Shown in pieces: positions 18,447-27,431 of a DNA stretch of 64,000 bases (positions are counted from its first letter, which is position 1; every line of letters begins with the position of its first letter). The notes under the pieces are model-generated. The model searched no databases. It saw only the letters and a list, made by a program, of their open reading frames with translations, and was not told the DNA's origin. A program made the translations under genes and the position numbers. This DNA comes from Streptomyces sp. NBC_01429 (lineage in GTDB: Bacteria > Actinomycetota > Actinomycetes > Streptomycetales > Streptomycetaceae), in NCBI RefSeq assembly GCF_036231945.1, contig NZ_CP109599.1, forward strand, positions 310,001 through 374,000, read 5' to 3'.

Positions 18447-18545
18447 GTCTTCGCCGACCGCGGCTACGACGACGACAAGCACCGCCGCCTCCTGCGTGCC
18501 CGAGGCATCACATCCAAGATCGCCCGCACGGGTGAGCTCATGGCC
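18447..18545 (+). pseudogene. IS5-family transposase fragment
   Basis: The plus strand encodes VFADRGYDDDKHRRLLRARG followed by ITSKIARTGEL, which matches the DDE-domain segment of streptomycete IS5-type transposases (usual text: ADRGYDHD.YR..L..RGI.P.IAR.G). No flanking transposase domains follow; four GCCTTC hexamers come instead. Downstream, 18680-18780 in another frame reads GRPPGSQNRRPAARHKVGRV, possibly the tail of another transposase. Confidence 0.7.
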
Positions 18546-18949
18546 ACGCCTTCGCCTTCGCCTTCGCCTTCGACAAGGACCGGGGCGCGCGCAGGGTGTA
18601 CGTCGAGGGCCGAGCCCCGACGGGCGGTCCCCGTCACCCACCCGGGTTCGCAGGGGATTCGGGAGCATGCGCACGAGAACCGGTTCTCCCGCTGGTGCAC
18701 TGCGACCAACACGTCCCGGGCCCGGCAGACCACCAGGATCGCAGAACCGCCGCCCGGCCGCTCGTCACAAAGTGGGCCGCGTCCTCGCCACCCAGGCGCA
18801 AGCCCTGCGCGAGCAGGTGGTGACGAACGCGTGCGTCCTCTACCGCCTGGACCGCCGCGACGGCCACGGGGGCATCGTCGCGCTCGACTGCGTCTACGAG
18901 CGCGACACCGTCACTCGGCTGACGCCCGCTCACCGGACGAAGCGACGTC

Positions 18950-20458
18950 CTAATCCCTGACCTTGAGAAAGCGCATCCGGGTTGCGCCATTGCTGTCGGT
19001 GCCGCCGGCCTCGGCGTCGGAGATCTTGCCGCCGGTGAGGACGAACATCAGGTGCAGGCGGATCGTCCGGGGGCCGGAGGCGACCGTGTACTCGGTCATG
19101 ATGTGTGTGGTTCCGCCTTGCTGCTCCTGCCTCGCCGCGTTGATCGCCGCGATCTGGGTGAAACTCGTCAGGAGGGTGTCCGTGGTCTCGTCCCTGAGCC
19201 AGCCGATGATGTAGCCGCTGCCGCCGGTGGCGGAGCCGAGCGCGTACCGCACATCGCTGTCGATGTGGTACACCCCGGCTTCCGGGAGCACGATGTCGGA
19301 CTCGGGGATCGGCACGTCGGTACCGGCCTGGGTCAGGAGGTTGGCGTGCTGCCTCTCGGCGTTGCGGAACGCGCTCACCGGCGTGAGGCGGGCGCCGATC
19401 TCCCACCTTTCGGGGCAGCCGGGCGTCCCGGTGACGTCGATGTCCACCGACCGTTCGTTGCTGCTGTTGCCGCCAGGAGCGATACCCGTCAGGCCGATCC
19501 GCGGCACGAGCAGCCCACCGGTCGTGTTCCGTGCGGCATTGCACGGGGACGGGTCCAGAGCAGGTGTGTCGGGCGCGTACAGACACCCGTCGCTGCCCCG
19601 AGTGATGGCGTTGCCCCGGTCGGTGGAGATGCACGGAGGGCGGGCTGTGGCACATCCGTCCTGGCAGGAGGCGACCGGGATGACCGGCGGGACCGCGGCG
19701 TAGGGAGTCGAGCCGTCGAGGGTGTCGGTCGTGCAGGTGACCGTGCCGTCACAGTTACGGCAGGTCGTACGGAGGAACGGCCTCCCGCAGCCCGGGGCGG
19801 ACGCCTGGACGGTGAGGACGAAGCTGTCGACGGTCCACTGCTTGGGGCCGACCCGGCAGGTCTCGTCGTTGCCTGTTTCCAGGTTGAGCTCGACGACGAT
19901 CTTTCCCGCGAGGACGTCCGCGAGGGACACGGTGGTCGGTGGGATGACGCCGTTGTCGTCACCACCCGCCGGCAGATCGGGCGGGCCCAGGAGATCGGTG
20001 CGGATCGGGGTCGTGCCGTTCCACAGGGCGAAGCGGCCGTAGAGCTGACAGGCGGTGTTCCCGCCGTCGTTGTGGACATGGACCGAGGCGCTGATCGTGA
20101 CGCTGGTGGGGTTGCCGCGCAGTGACGTGGAGTCGATGTGCACGACGCCGGCGAGCCAGGTGTGCTGGCCGTTGTGCGTCCCGTCGTCGGCCGGGAACGT
20201 GCCCGTGCCGCTGTTCAGGATGGTCTGGGCGACGACAGGGTCCAGTGCGGCATGGGTGTTGGCGATGGTGTAGTACGGCGTCGGGTCGGTGCTGCTCGCG
20301 GTCGCTGCGACCCGGTACGGCGCGGAGTCGCGCAGTGGGGTCGTCTCGCAGTGCTCGCACGGCCTGGAGCCGGGACAAGCAACTGGGGGGCAGGCCGGCT
20401 TGGAGGGCTGACAGCCGCCGATGGCGATGGGGGACTGCCCGCAGCCGCATCCACTCAT
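18950..20458 (-). CDS. Cys-rich protein resembling a phage tail fibre/appendage
   Basis: A 502-residue hypothetical protein. The first 45 residues are unusually rich in Cys and Pro (CGCGQS, CQPSKPACPP, CPGSRPCEHCE), and more Cys pairs occur mid-protein (CRNCDGTVTC, CQDGCATARPPC). The STDRGNAITRGSDGCLYAP segment near residue 280 resembles a motif frequent in actinophage tail-fibre proteins. The C-terminal 170 residues look like a beta-sandwich. An AGGAG site lies 8 nt before the ATG. No signal peptide or TM segment is seen and no other phage gene is adjacent. Phage-derived appendage or contractile-injection fibre is possible; function is unknown. Confidence 0.65.
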   Translation of the reverse strand: MSGCGCGQSPIAIGGCQPSKPACPPVACPGSRPCEHCETTPLRDSAPYRVAATASSTDPTPYYTIANTHAALDPVVAQTILNSGTGTFPADDGTHNGQHTWLAGVVHIDSTSLRGNPTSVTISASVHVHNDGGNTACQLYGRFALWNGTTPIRTDLLGPPDLPAGGDDNGVIPPTTVSLADVLAGKIVVELNLETGNDETCRVGPKQWTVDSFVLTVQASAPGCGRPFLRTTCRNCDGTVTCTTDTLDGSTPYAAVPPVIPVASCQDGCATARPPCISTDRGNAITRGSDGCLYAPDTPALDPSPCNAARNTTGGLLVPRIGLTGIAPGGNSSNERSVDIDVTGTPGCPERWEIGARLTPVSAFRNAERQHANLLTQAGTDVPIPESDIVLPEAGVYHIDSDVRYALGSATGGSGYIIGWLRDETTDTLLTSFTQIAAINAARQEQQGGTTHIMTEYTVASGPRTIRLHLMFVLTGGKISDAEAGGTDSNGATRMRFLKVRD

Positions 20459-21662
20459 GGGTCAACTCCTTTTGCGAGGTGGGGTGGTGGCAGTGACGGT
20501 GTGCCCCGTGCCACGTTGGCGCGGTTGAGGCACGAGGGGTTGGTGCGCCGGCTCGTCGGCCGAAACGGGTGAAAATCGAGCTGGGCAGGCACGTTGTGGA
20601 AGTCCGGCGGACCTGAAGTCGGCCTCGCAATCGGGGAGCGGAAGAAGACCGTCTGGCGGGCCGCTCACCGGGCCGTGGCTGCCATGACGTCGATCGTCAT
20701 CCAGCTGCGTGTTCCCGCAGCCGGTCATGTCCTTGGAGTGGGAAACAGAAGCGGCCATGTCGGCCCCTCTTCGCGGTTCTGCTACTGGTAATGGGCAGAC
20801 CGCGTTGGGCGCTCGGGCATGGGAATACCTGAAGCTGAGTCACTTGTCTTCTTCGTTGCCCTTCCTAATGTACTGTCCGGTGATCTGTCGGGCATTAGCC
20901 CGTTAGGGTGGTCGATTTTCACCGTCAAGGTGACAGGGCGCTCAGATTCCGCCGGCGTACGGGCCGGGAGCGGATGGCCGACCGTCCCGATATCAGGGTC
21001 AACTTGGCGACGATCCCGGCCACATGGGACTTCACCGTAGCCTGACTGAACGTCAGTTCCTGGAGTACGGGCGCGACGTGGTGACGGCGCTCGGGGCGCC
21101 GCCGGCCGACGACGGCCTGGACCGCGCGTCGGGCGACGCGGTGAAGCCCTGCCGCACAAGGACGGGGCGCTGCACCTCTGAACCGGAGGATCCGACCGCC
21201 GGCCTGCTGTAGCCGTTGCCGATAGGTGCCTGACCGCGCACCGGCCAGGAAGCTCGACGAGGTGGCCCGCAACGATCGCCGTCAGCGGGATACCGCTGCC
21301 ACGGCGGTCGAGCGGACCCGCCGGGCCGCCGGGCCGCCGTACAGTAGCCGCCCTCACGGGGCTCCCGGCCGGCTACCGCACTGGCGCGGCCTGATCCGAG
21401 GACGTAAACGGACAGGGCTCCCGTGCCGTTGAGCTGTCCGGCAGAGCGCTGAGGCTGTTCAGCACTACGGCAGCGTGCGGCGCCGACAGCTGCCAGGCCG
21501 ACACCGACCACGTCGGCGGGTCCTGGGGGGGCGCCGGTCTCCCCGGCGGCCGCTGCTGCGGCCTTCAGCAGGCGGGCGGCGTCCAGTTCCGTAAAAGCCG
21601 GCAGGTCCGGGCCAGGTGCCGGGCGGCCGACAGCGCGTCCAGCCCGGCCGCGGAGTGTCAAG
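20459..21662. other. Long gap with decayed DNA
   Basis: About 1.2 kb without a supportable intact gene. It contains one LuxR-type HTH relic. The composition is mixed, with an A/T-richer patch around 20780-20900, suggesting foreign or degraded DNA. Confidence 0.6.
20985..21065 (-). pseudogene. LuxR/NarL-type HTH fragment
   Basis: The minus strand reads LTFSQATVKSHVAGIVAKLTL, the recognition-helix part of a NarL/LuxR response regulator (usual text: S.ATVK.HV..I..KL.L). The receiver domain and the start of the HTH are not in frame, so this is a relic. Confidence 0.65.
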
Positions 21663-22274
21663 TCAACTTGACACTTCCTCCCGTCGCCGGTCATCGCCGG
21701 CGGTGGCGGGGATGGCGTTGTCGATGAGGACGGCGGCGATCGCGGCGGCGGTGGGGAAGGCCTCGGCGTCGAGGACCCGGGTCCGGGCAGCGGCGCCGTC
21801 GATGAGCAGCGCGAGCTGCTCGCCGAGCTGTTCAGGGTCGGCGGCGCCGGCTTCACGGGCGGTGTCGGCGAGCCGCGCGGCAACGGCCTTCTTGTAGTCG
21901 CGTGCGTACTGGGATGCGGGGTGCTGGGAGTCGTGGAGCTCCACGGCGGCAGCGATGTACGGGCACAGGGGCGTGCCCGGGGGAATGTCGAAGGCGGCGA
22001 GAAGCCGTTCGCGGGGCGTGAGGTCGGTGCGGTCGAACACGCCGGACAGAACGGCGGGGTCGAACCGGCGCAGGTACTCGGCGACGAGTTCGTCCTTGCC
22101 GGTGAAGTGCTGGTAGGCCGTGCGCTTGGACACCTCGGCCGCCGCGCAGAGCTCGTTCATGCCGGTGCGGTTGATGCCCCGCTCGCGGAACAGCTGCTGG
22201 GCCGCGCTGATGATGCGCTCGCGGGCGCCCCGGCCGCGGCGGCTGCCCTTGGGGCCCTTCTCCAACTCCGTCAT
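21663..22274 (-). CDS. TetR-family transcriptional repressor
   Basis: A 203-residue regulator starting at ATG 22274. The HTH is complete: ARERIISAAQQLFRERGINR, TGMNELCAAAEVSKRTAYQHF, GKDELV. The ligand domain contains CPYIAAAVELHDSQHPASQYA, as in the TetR_C group next to reductases. It is divergent from the SDR/F420 reductase-like/LLM gene run, and two direct CGGTGTAC copies lie in the gap, so it likely represses that operon and itself. Confidence 0.9.
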   Translation of the reverse strand: MTELEKGPKGSRRGRGARERIISAAQQLFRERGINRTGMNELCAAAEVSKRTAYQHFTGKDELVAEYLRRFDPAVLSGVFDRTDLTPRERLLAAFDIPPGTPLCPYIAAAVELHDSQHPASQYARDYKKAVAARLADTAREAGAADPEQLGEQLALLIDGAAARTRVLDAEAFPTAAAIAAVLIDNAIPATAGDDRRREEVSS

Positions 22275-22304
22275 GGGTCCAGCGTACCGCAGCCAGGTAA
22301 CGAC

Positions 22305-22366
22305 CGGTGTACATAATTTGCGTCCCGGCCACCCGCCCCGTACCGTAAGCACACAGGACGGTGTAC
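22305..22366. promoter_or_regulatory. Two direct CGGTGTAC boxes, candidate TetR operators
   Basis: CGGTGTAC occurs at 22305-22312 and 22359-22366, each followed by A/T-rich bases (ATAATT and TTAACG). Both lie in the divergent gap between the TetR and SDR genes. They are candidate operators or promoter elements, one for each direction. Confidence 0.5.
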
Positions 22367-22418
22367 TTAACGCCGTCACCCCAGGTGCGCACGGCACCAC
22401 CGATCCAAGGGAATGACT

Positions 22419-23153
22419 ATGGGAAAGCTCGATGGCAAGGTCGCGGTCATCACCGGCGGTACGACCGGCATGGCGCTGGCCGGCGCGAAGCTGTTCGTCG
22501 ACGAGGGAGCGCACGTCTTCATCACCGGCCGCCGCCAGGACGCCCTGGACGAGGCCGTGACGCAGATCGGCCGCAACGTCACCGGCATCCAGGGCGATGC
22601 CGCCAATCTGGACGACCTGGACCGCCTGTACGACACCGTCAAGCGGGAGAAGGGAAGCCTCGACGTGCTGTGGGCCAGCGCCGGAGGGGGCGAGCCCGCT
22701 CCGCTCGGCGAGATCACCGAGGCCCAGTTCGACACCTGGTTCGGGCTCAACGCCCGCGGCACCCTGTTCACCGTCCAAAAGGCCCTCCCGCTCTTCAACG
22801 ACGGCGGCTCCATCCTCATGACCGGCTCCAACGCCTCCCTCGGCGCCTTCCCCGGCTGGAGCGTCTACGCCGGCAGCAAGGCCGTCCAGCAGGCATGGGC
22901 CCGAATCTGGCTCAACGAGCTCAAGGACCGCCGCATCCGCGTCAACGTCCTGACCCCCGGCCAGGTCGCCACCGCCAAGCAGGCAGAGCTCTTCGACGAG
23001 GCCACCAAGCGCCAGTTCGAGTCCCTCATCCCCCGCGGCCAGATGGGCCGCCCCGACGAAATCGCCACCGCCGCCCTCTTCCTCGCCTCCGACGACTCCA
23101 GCTACGTCAACGGTATGGAACTCGTCGCCGACGGCGGCACCACCGCCATCTGA
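22419..23153 (+). CDS. SDR-family NAD(P)-dependent oxidoreductase
   Basis: A classical short-chain dehydrogenase of 244 residues. I prefer ATG 22419, 6 nt after AAGGGA; the ATG at 22413 would touch that site. Features: cofactor motif TGGTTGMALA near residue 12, catalytic Ser and YAGSK (SVYAGSKAV, residues near 150), and the C-terminal GMELVADGGTTAI ending. It heads a run with an F420 reductase-like protein and an LLM enzyme, under the divergent TetR. The substrate is unknown. Confidence 0.9.
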   Translation: MGKLDGKVAVITGGTTGMALAGAKLFVDEGAHVFITGRRQDALDEAVTQIGRNVTGIQGDAANLDDLDRLYDTVKREKGSLDVLWASAGGGEPAPLGEITEAQFDTWFGLNARGTLFTVQKALPLFNDGGSILMTGSNASLGAFPGWSVYAGSKAVQQAWARIWLNELKDRRIRVNVLTPGQVATAKQAELFDEATKRQFESLIPRGQMGRPDEIATAALFLASDDSSYVNGMELVADGGTTAI

Positions 23154-23185
23154 ACCCAACGACACGCACCAGGACAGGACACCTC

Positions 23186-23809
23186 ATGAGCACCATCAGC
23201 ATCATCGGCACCGGGAACATGGCCCGCACCATCGGCGCGCGAGCGGTAGCGGGCGGCAACACCGTCGAGATCATGGGCCGCGATCAGTCCAAGGCCACCG
23301 ACCTCGCCAAGACTCTCGGCGGCGCCGCCACGACGGGAGAATGGGGCACCGCCCCGGCCGGGGACATCGTCATCGTCGCCCTGCTGCACGACGGCGTCGT
23401 ACCGGCCGTCGCCCAGTACGGGGAAGCTCTCGCGGGCAAGGTCATCGTCGACATCAGCAACCCCTTCAACTCCACGTTCGACGGGCTGGCCCACCGCGAG
23501 CAGACCTCGATCGCGCAGGAAGTCGCCAGGACGGCACCCGCAAGCGCCAGCGTGGTGAAGGCGTTCAACACCGTCTTCCGCCATGTCCTGGAAAAGGGCC
23601 GGCCCGACGTCTTCCTCGCCGGCGACAATGCGCAGGCCAAGGCACATGTGGAGGCGTTCATCGAGAGCCTCGGGCTGCGCCCGCTGGACGTCGGCGGCCT
23701 GACAATGGCGCACTGGCTGGAAGGAGCGGGCGTGGTCACGGTGGGCCTCGCCAACCACGGGGTGGGGAACCTGGACTTCGCCCTCGGCATCACCGAGCTT
23801 CCCGTCTGA
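23186..23809 (+). CDS. NADPH-dependent F420 reductase-like / NAD(P)-binding protein
   Basis: A 207-residue Rossmann protein with the nucleotide motif IIGTGNMA at the N-terminus, followed by the GRD loop (IMGRDQSKA) suited to NADP. The VDISNPF and SVVKAFNTVFRH segments are characteristic of the F420-dependent NADP reductase/pyrroline reductase-like family. Beside an LLM enzyme it may supply reduced F420. Two related genes lie at 27432 and 29164, so the family is repeated in this region. Confidence 0.85.
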   Translation: MSTISIIGTGNMARTIGARAVAGGNTVEIMGRDQSKATDLAKTLGGAATTGEWGTAPAGDIVIVALLHDGVVPAVAQYGEALAGKVIVDISNPFNSTFDGLAHREQTSIAQEVARTAPASASVVKAFNTVFRHVLEKGRPDVFLAGDNAQAKAHVEAFIESLGLRPLDVGGLTMAHWLEGAGVVTVGLANHGVGNLDFALGITELPV

Positions 23810-23843
23810 CGGGACGGTTGACGGAATACCGAAGGGGCTCGTC

Positions 23844-24734
23844 ATGAAGCTTGGTTTCACACTTCCCATCATCGGGCCCGCTATCCGCAGCGCCGCTGGC
23901 CTGAGCGCGTTCTGCCGCGGAATCGAGGACCTTGGCTACGACACGCTGTGGGTCGGCGATCGCCTGGTCCAGCCGGTCGAGATGCACAGCACCTATCCGG
24001 GCAGAGAGCAGCCGTACCCGCCGCAGATGAAGCGATACCTTGACCCGGTGCTGCTGTGGACCGTCGCCGCGACGGCGACCAGCCGGGTGCGGCTGAATGC
24101 AAGCACGCTCAGCACCTTCTACTGGGAGCCGCCGCACCTGGCCCGGATGCTGACCACACTCGACGTGCTCAGCAACGGACGTCTCGAAGTCGGCGTGGGA
24201 CTCGGGTGGATGAAAGACGAGCACGACATCTCCCGCAGCGCGGACTGGCACCGGCGCGGTCGGATGCTCGATGACCTGCTGGCGTTCCTGCACGAGTGGT
24301 GGACGGCCAACCCGGTTGCCTGGGAAAGCGAGTTCTTCTCGCTGCCGCCGGTCCACGCCGACCTGCGACCGGTGCAAACAGGCGGGCCGCCCATCTGGAT
24401 TGGCGGCACCAGCGAGGCCGCGATGCGCCGGGTCGGCCGCAGCGCCACCGGCTGGCTCGGGATCGATTTCCTCCCGGACGAGGTCGCCGACCAATTGTGG
24501 TTGCTCGCGCGCCAGGCGGCGCAGGGGGCCGGCCGCGATCCCGACGCGCTGAAGAAGGCCATCCGTATCAACCTCGAACCGGGCACGTCCGTTGGTTCGC
24601 TGGCCGACAAGCTCAAGCGCTTGGCCGAGTCCGGTGCGGACGAGGCGTTCGTGGACGCCTTCGCACTGTTCTCCGACCTTGAGCAGATGCTTGACTTCGC
24701 CAGCCAGGTGATCGCGCGCACCGGTCGGTTGTGA
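23844..24734 (+). CDS. LLM-class (F420-dependent) oxidoreductase
   Basis: A 296-residue luciferase-like TIM-barrel protein. It opens with KLGFTLPIIGPAIR and contains the family signatures DTLWVGDRL, DVLSNGRLEVGVGLGWMKDEH and GPPIWIGGTSEAAMRRVGR. This length and opening fit the TIGR03619-type F420 group. It closes the TetR-controlled run, 34 bp after the reductase-like gene, which is a plausible cofactor partner. The substrate is unknown. Confidence 0.88.
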   Translation: MKLGFTLPIIGPAIRSAAGLSAFCRGIEDLGYDTLWVGDRLVQPVEMHSTYPGREQPYPPQMKRYLDPVLLWTVAATATSRVRLNASTLSTFYWEPPHLARMLTTLDVLSNGRLEVGVGLGWMKDEHDISRSADWHRRGRMLDDLLAFLHEWWTANPVAWESEFFSLPPVHADLRPVQTGGPPIWIGGTSEAAMRRVGRSATGWLGIDFLPDEVADQLWLLARQAAQGAGRDPDALKKAIRINLEPGTSVGSLADKLKRLAESGADEAFVDAFALFSDLEQMLDFASQVIARTGRL

Positions 24735-24818
24735 CCACCTAGGAGCAGTATGCCAAGGACTTCGTCGCCTGGTTACCCGTCGGGGAACACGTAACGCTGC
24801 GCGGCTTAACGTCCCCGC

Positions 24819-24863
24819 GCCACTGGGCCAGCAGCGCGGCGCCCCCGCCCTTGGCCCAGTGGC
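24819..24863. terminator. Inverted repeat, candidate terminator
   Basis: Arms of 12 bp (GCCACTGGGCCA and its exact complement) are separated by 21 nt, 85 bp past the LLM stop. It could terminate that run, although the loop is long and no T tract follows. Confidence 0.5.
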
Positions 24864-24912
24864 ACTCAGATACGCAACCGTTTCGTCATCGAGACTGTTC
24901 AACGGGGCGGGA

Positions 24913-25230
24913 TCATTTGCACCCCCTGCGTGCTATGTCTGCCGCGTAGCCGAGCCTCGTGTTACCGGCGTCGTGGGACCAGGCCACCGCGGAGGTGATT
25001 GAGAGGCCCAAAACCTCGCTCAATACCGACGCCGGAATCTGCGCTGCAAGGTCCAGCGGGGCTGTGTTGCGGCTGGCGCGAGCACGGATGCCGAGCCTGT
25101 TGAGCCGTACCGTCAGGTGGCTTGGAGTCATGGCTTGTCCGGCGCGGCCGCCTGGGAAGAGCCACGGGCCTTGGCCGTTCTGTCCCAGGACAGCGAAAGC
25201 CTGTCGGCTACGGACGGGTTCGAGGAGCAC
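24913..25230 (-). pseudogene. Tyrosine recombinase C-terminal fragment
   Basis: The 105-residue minus-strand frame reads WLFPGGRAGQAMTPSHLTVR, LNRLGIRARASRNTAPLDLA, AQIPASVLSEVLGLSI and ends RLGYAADIARR. This is the C-terminal part of a streptomycete tyrosine-recombinase-like protein (usual text: LFPG..PG.P.....L..RL..LGI...R..A). The start and the body of the gene are missing. It is the second recombinase relic in the mosaic region. Confidence 0.7.
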
Positions 25231-25409
25231 TGGTCCCAGCGGCTCGGGTATCTCTACTGGTCGGGATCCCAGCTGGAGCTGAACGCCATCGGCTTCAGCC
25301 AGGATCTTGTCTCAGTGAGCTGGGCGACGCGGGACACCGGCTGGCCGTAGAGCACGACGAGGCGGCCAGCCACCCTGTCCGGCAGGGCGAGGTCGGGCCT
25401 TGATCCCTG

Positions 25410-25606
25410 ATGTTGGACACACGAGACACTGGATCCTGAGGATCTGAGGACGGACATCCCGTGGTCGTGAAGAACTACCCGCCGGAGTTCAAGGCGGACG
25501 CGTTCGCGCTGTAAGAGTCGCGGCCCGACGCGACGATCAGGTCGGTCGCCGCCGATCTGGGGATCAATCCGGAGACGCTGCGAAACTGGGTCCGGGCAGC
25601 CGGGAT
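25410..25606 (+). mobile_element. IS3-family left end and orfA remnant with in-frame stop
   Basis: From GTG 25461 the frame reads VVVKNYPPEFKADAFAL, then a TAA, then ESRPDATIRSVAADLGINPE and TLRNWVRAAGI. This is the HTH of IS3-family orfA, with Tyr replaced by a stop codon. The 50 bp before it (TGTTGGACACACGAGACACT) look like the element's left terminal region. No orfB follows; the frame runs directly into a regulator fragment. Confidence 0.8.
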
Positions 25607-25612
25607 CGGCGA

Positions 25613-25848
25613 GCTGTCCCTGGCGAGCCCTCGCTTCCGCGCCCTGTGGAACCGCCACGACGTGGGCGCGCAGCGCGGTGCGTCCATCCGATTCGACCAC
25701 CCGAAAGTCGACGAAGTGTGGCTCAACCGCGAGATGCTCGCAATCAGCGGGGCGGACGGCCCTCATCTCGTCGTCCTTCACGCCCGGTCCGGCTCCGTGG
25801 ACGCCGACAAACTGATGCTCCTGGCCTCGTCGGCACTGGCCCCCGGCC
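25613..25848 (+). pseudogene. XRE/MmyB-type regulator C-terminal fragment
   Basis: In the same frame as the IS3 orfA relic the sequence continues SPRFRALWNRHDVGAQRGAS, IRFDHPKVDEVWLNREMLA, then LVVLHARSGSVDADKLMLLA. This is the ligand-binding C-terminal half of actinobacterial XRE regulators with an MmyB domain. The N-terminal HTH is missing. It looks like a deletion junction with the IS. Confidence 0.75.
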
Positions 25849-26011
25849 GAGCCGGCCGGGGGGGATGGATGCCTCCTGGGGTCGCCGCCCTGCGACGAGA
25901 CAGCCTGAAGTGCGTCAGCGGGATCACACGGCTTCCGCAGGTCGTCCGGAGCGAGAGCAGCCCGCGTGGGGGTGCCTTGCCGGTCAAGGTGGTCAAGCGC
26001 ACAGGGCCGTC

Positions 26012-26632
26012 TCATGACGGTCGGTCCGGCATCGGAACACCCGCCTCGGTGAAGACCGCCGTAACGGCCGCCTCCCAGGTGTACTCCTCGCCCTGGACGT
26101 ACAGGACTTGGTCGAGTCCCGGTCCGATGGGCTGGTCCGGGAAGGACACGTACACGACCTCGTCGCCGATCGGCAGATCGTAGGTGATCCACGTGTCCGA
26201 CGCGGCGTCCCAGTCGGGCCCCACCTCATCGGCATTCAACGGGAGTCCGCGCTCGCGTAGTTCCGCGACAAGGAGGTCGGCGTTGCTGTGGATGGTGTGC
26301 AATCCCTGGGCGAGGGAGGACCGTTCGTCCACGAACGCGCTCCAGGTGTAGGACTTACGGCCCCAGCGCAGGTTCCAACCGTCCTCCGCCGTGGCGGACT
26401 TCAGGGTCGGGGTGGGGATGCCCGGCACCACCAGCGTGTCGCCGTAGGAGTCGGGGGCCTCGATGTCGAACTCCAGGCTTCCCTCCTCCGAACCCGCTCT
26501 GCCGTCCTTGTTGAAGAGCAGGACCTCGCAGCCGCGTGCGGTGAGTTCAGCGGCCAAGGCCCGCATGTTCTGCCTGGCGTGGTCAGTGGCGGTGGCCTTG
26601 CCGATGGAGCGGTGGGGCTCGTTGTGCGTCAT
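26012..26632 (-). CDS. Hypothetical protein
   Basis: A 206-residue soluble protein from the ATG at 26632 (an upstream ATG at 26641 is possible). I do not recognise the family. It is acidic, without signal or TM segments; codon use is regular and low in Arg, unlike the shadow frames, so it is probably real. Visible segments: ARGCEVLLFNKDGRAGSEEG, WGRKSYTWSAFVDERSSLAQ and a C-terminal EEYTWEAAVTAVFTEAGVPMP. Neighbours on both sides are decayed, so it may be a surviving passenger gene. Confidence 0.6.
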   Translation of the reverse strand: MTHNEPHRSIGKATATDHARQNMRALAAELTARGCEVLLFNKDGRAGSEEGSLEFDIEAPDSYGDTLVVPGIPTPTLKSATAEDGWNLRWGRKSYTWSAFVDERSSLAQGLHTIHSNADLLVAELRERGLPLNADEVGPDWDAASDTWITYDLPIGDEVVYVSFPDQPIGPGLDQVLYVQGEEYTWEAAVTAVFTEAGVPMPDRPS

Positions 26633-26784
26633 ACGGGGCATGGTGGCAGACGGGGCTGACAGCGGTGATCTCGACTACGCGGAATGAAGCCACAACATCA
26701 CCGGCACCGGCCTCCATCAAGCATCGAGTGGCGCCGGGCCCGGAGGCGGGGCGAGCCACTCCGCGCCGGGGCCGGCCGGGCCCC

Positions 26785-27015
26785 GCAGTAGCCGGCCCCG
26801 GCGAGGTCGTTCAGCGAGTCTCCGTCGCGAGGAAGGAATGCGTCCAGGTACACCAGGAGCGTCACGTGGTCCGCGACGTGCCCGAGTGCCTCCGTGACCA
26901 CCATGCCGCCGTAGGAGTAGCCGAGCGGGACGATGTCGCTGAGGTCCGCGTACAGGAACGTGTTGGCGGCGTCCGTCACGTGCGCGGGCAGGTCGACCTG
27001 CGGGCTGGTGAGGTG
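26785..27015 (-). pseudogene. Alpha/beta hydrolase fragment
   Basis: The minus strand encodes DLPAHVTDAANTFLYADLSD, IVPLGYSYGGMVVTEALGHV and LLVYLDAFLPRDGDSLNDLA. GYSYGG is the nucleophile elbow of an esterase-type hydrolase. The N-terminal strands and the C-terminal acid/His part are absent. It abuts a VOC fragment on the other strand, so both were probably truncated by the same rearrangement. Confidence 0.72.
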
Positions 27016-27019
27016 CGCG

Positions 27020-27362
27020 CGTGACCTGGACCGTCCCGCACGGTTCTGGACCGCCGCGCTCGGCTCCGTCGCCGAGGGCGAGGCCGTGAAAGGCGAGGCC
27101 GCGGGGAAGACGAGCTGCGGCACGCGCCGGAGGCTGCGCCCGCATGACGGGCAGGGCATCGAGATCCTCCTGCCGCTCACGGCTGACATGAAGGGTCGCG
27201 GAGACCGTCTTCACCTGCACTTGCGTACCCGGGACCTAACCGCCGAGGTGCGCCGGGGCACCGACGTGGGAGCGGCCGTGCTCACGGGCGTCCGGTCCGC
27301 GAGAACGGCAGGACACAGCACATCCTGGCGGATCCGGACGGCAACGAGTTCCGCGTTATGGC
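27020..27362 (+). pseudogene. VOC/glyoxalase-family remnant
   Basis: The plus strand gives RDLDRPARFWTAALGSVAEG, RLHLHLRTRDLTAEVRRGTD and, after a frameshift, HILADPDGNEFRVM. Together these are the start, middle and end of a glyoxalase-like protein (usual text: D.....FW..ALG ... LHLDLR..D...EV ... LADPDGNEF). Frameshifts and a missing start show it is inactive. Confidence 0.7.
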
Positions 27363-27431
27363 CCCGCCCGACGTCTGCCGGACGGGGCCATGGCACGGCC
27401 GGACTCTACCGGGGCCCGCGCCGACTTACGG

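Noticed and set aside
19052..20125. 357-residue plus-strand frame opposite the Cys-rich protein
   Set aside because: Val/Gly/Arg-rich shadow; the minus frame has a proper ribosome site and natural composition.
25254..26192. 312-residue minus-strand frame over the IS3/MmyB relic
   Set aside because: It crosses the IS end and has Arg/Val-rich shadow composition; the plus strand explains the region.
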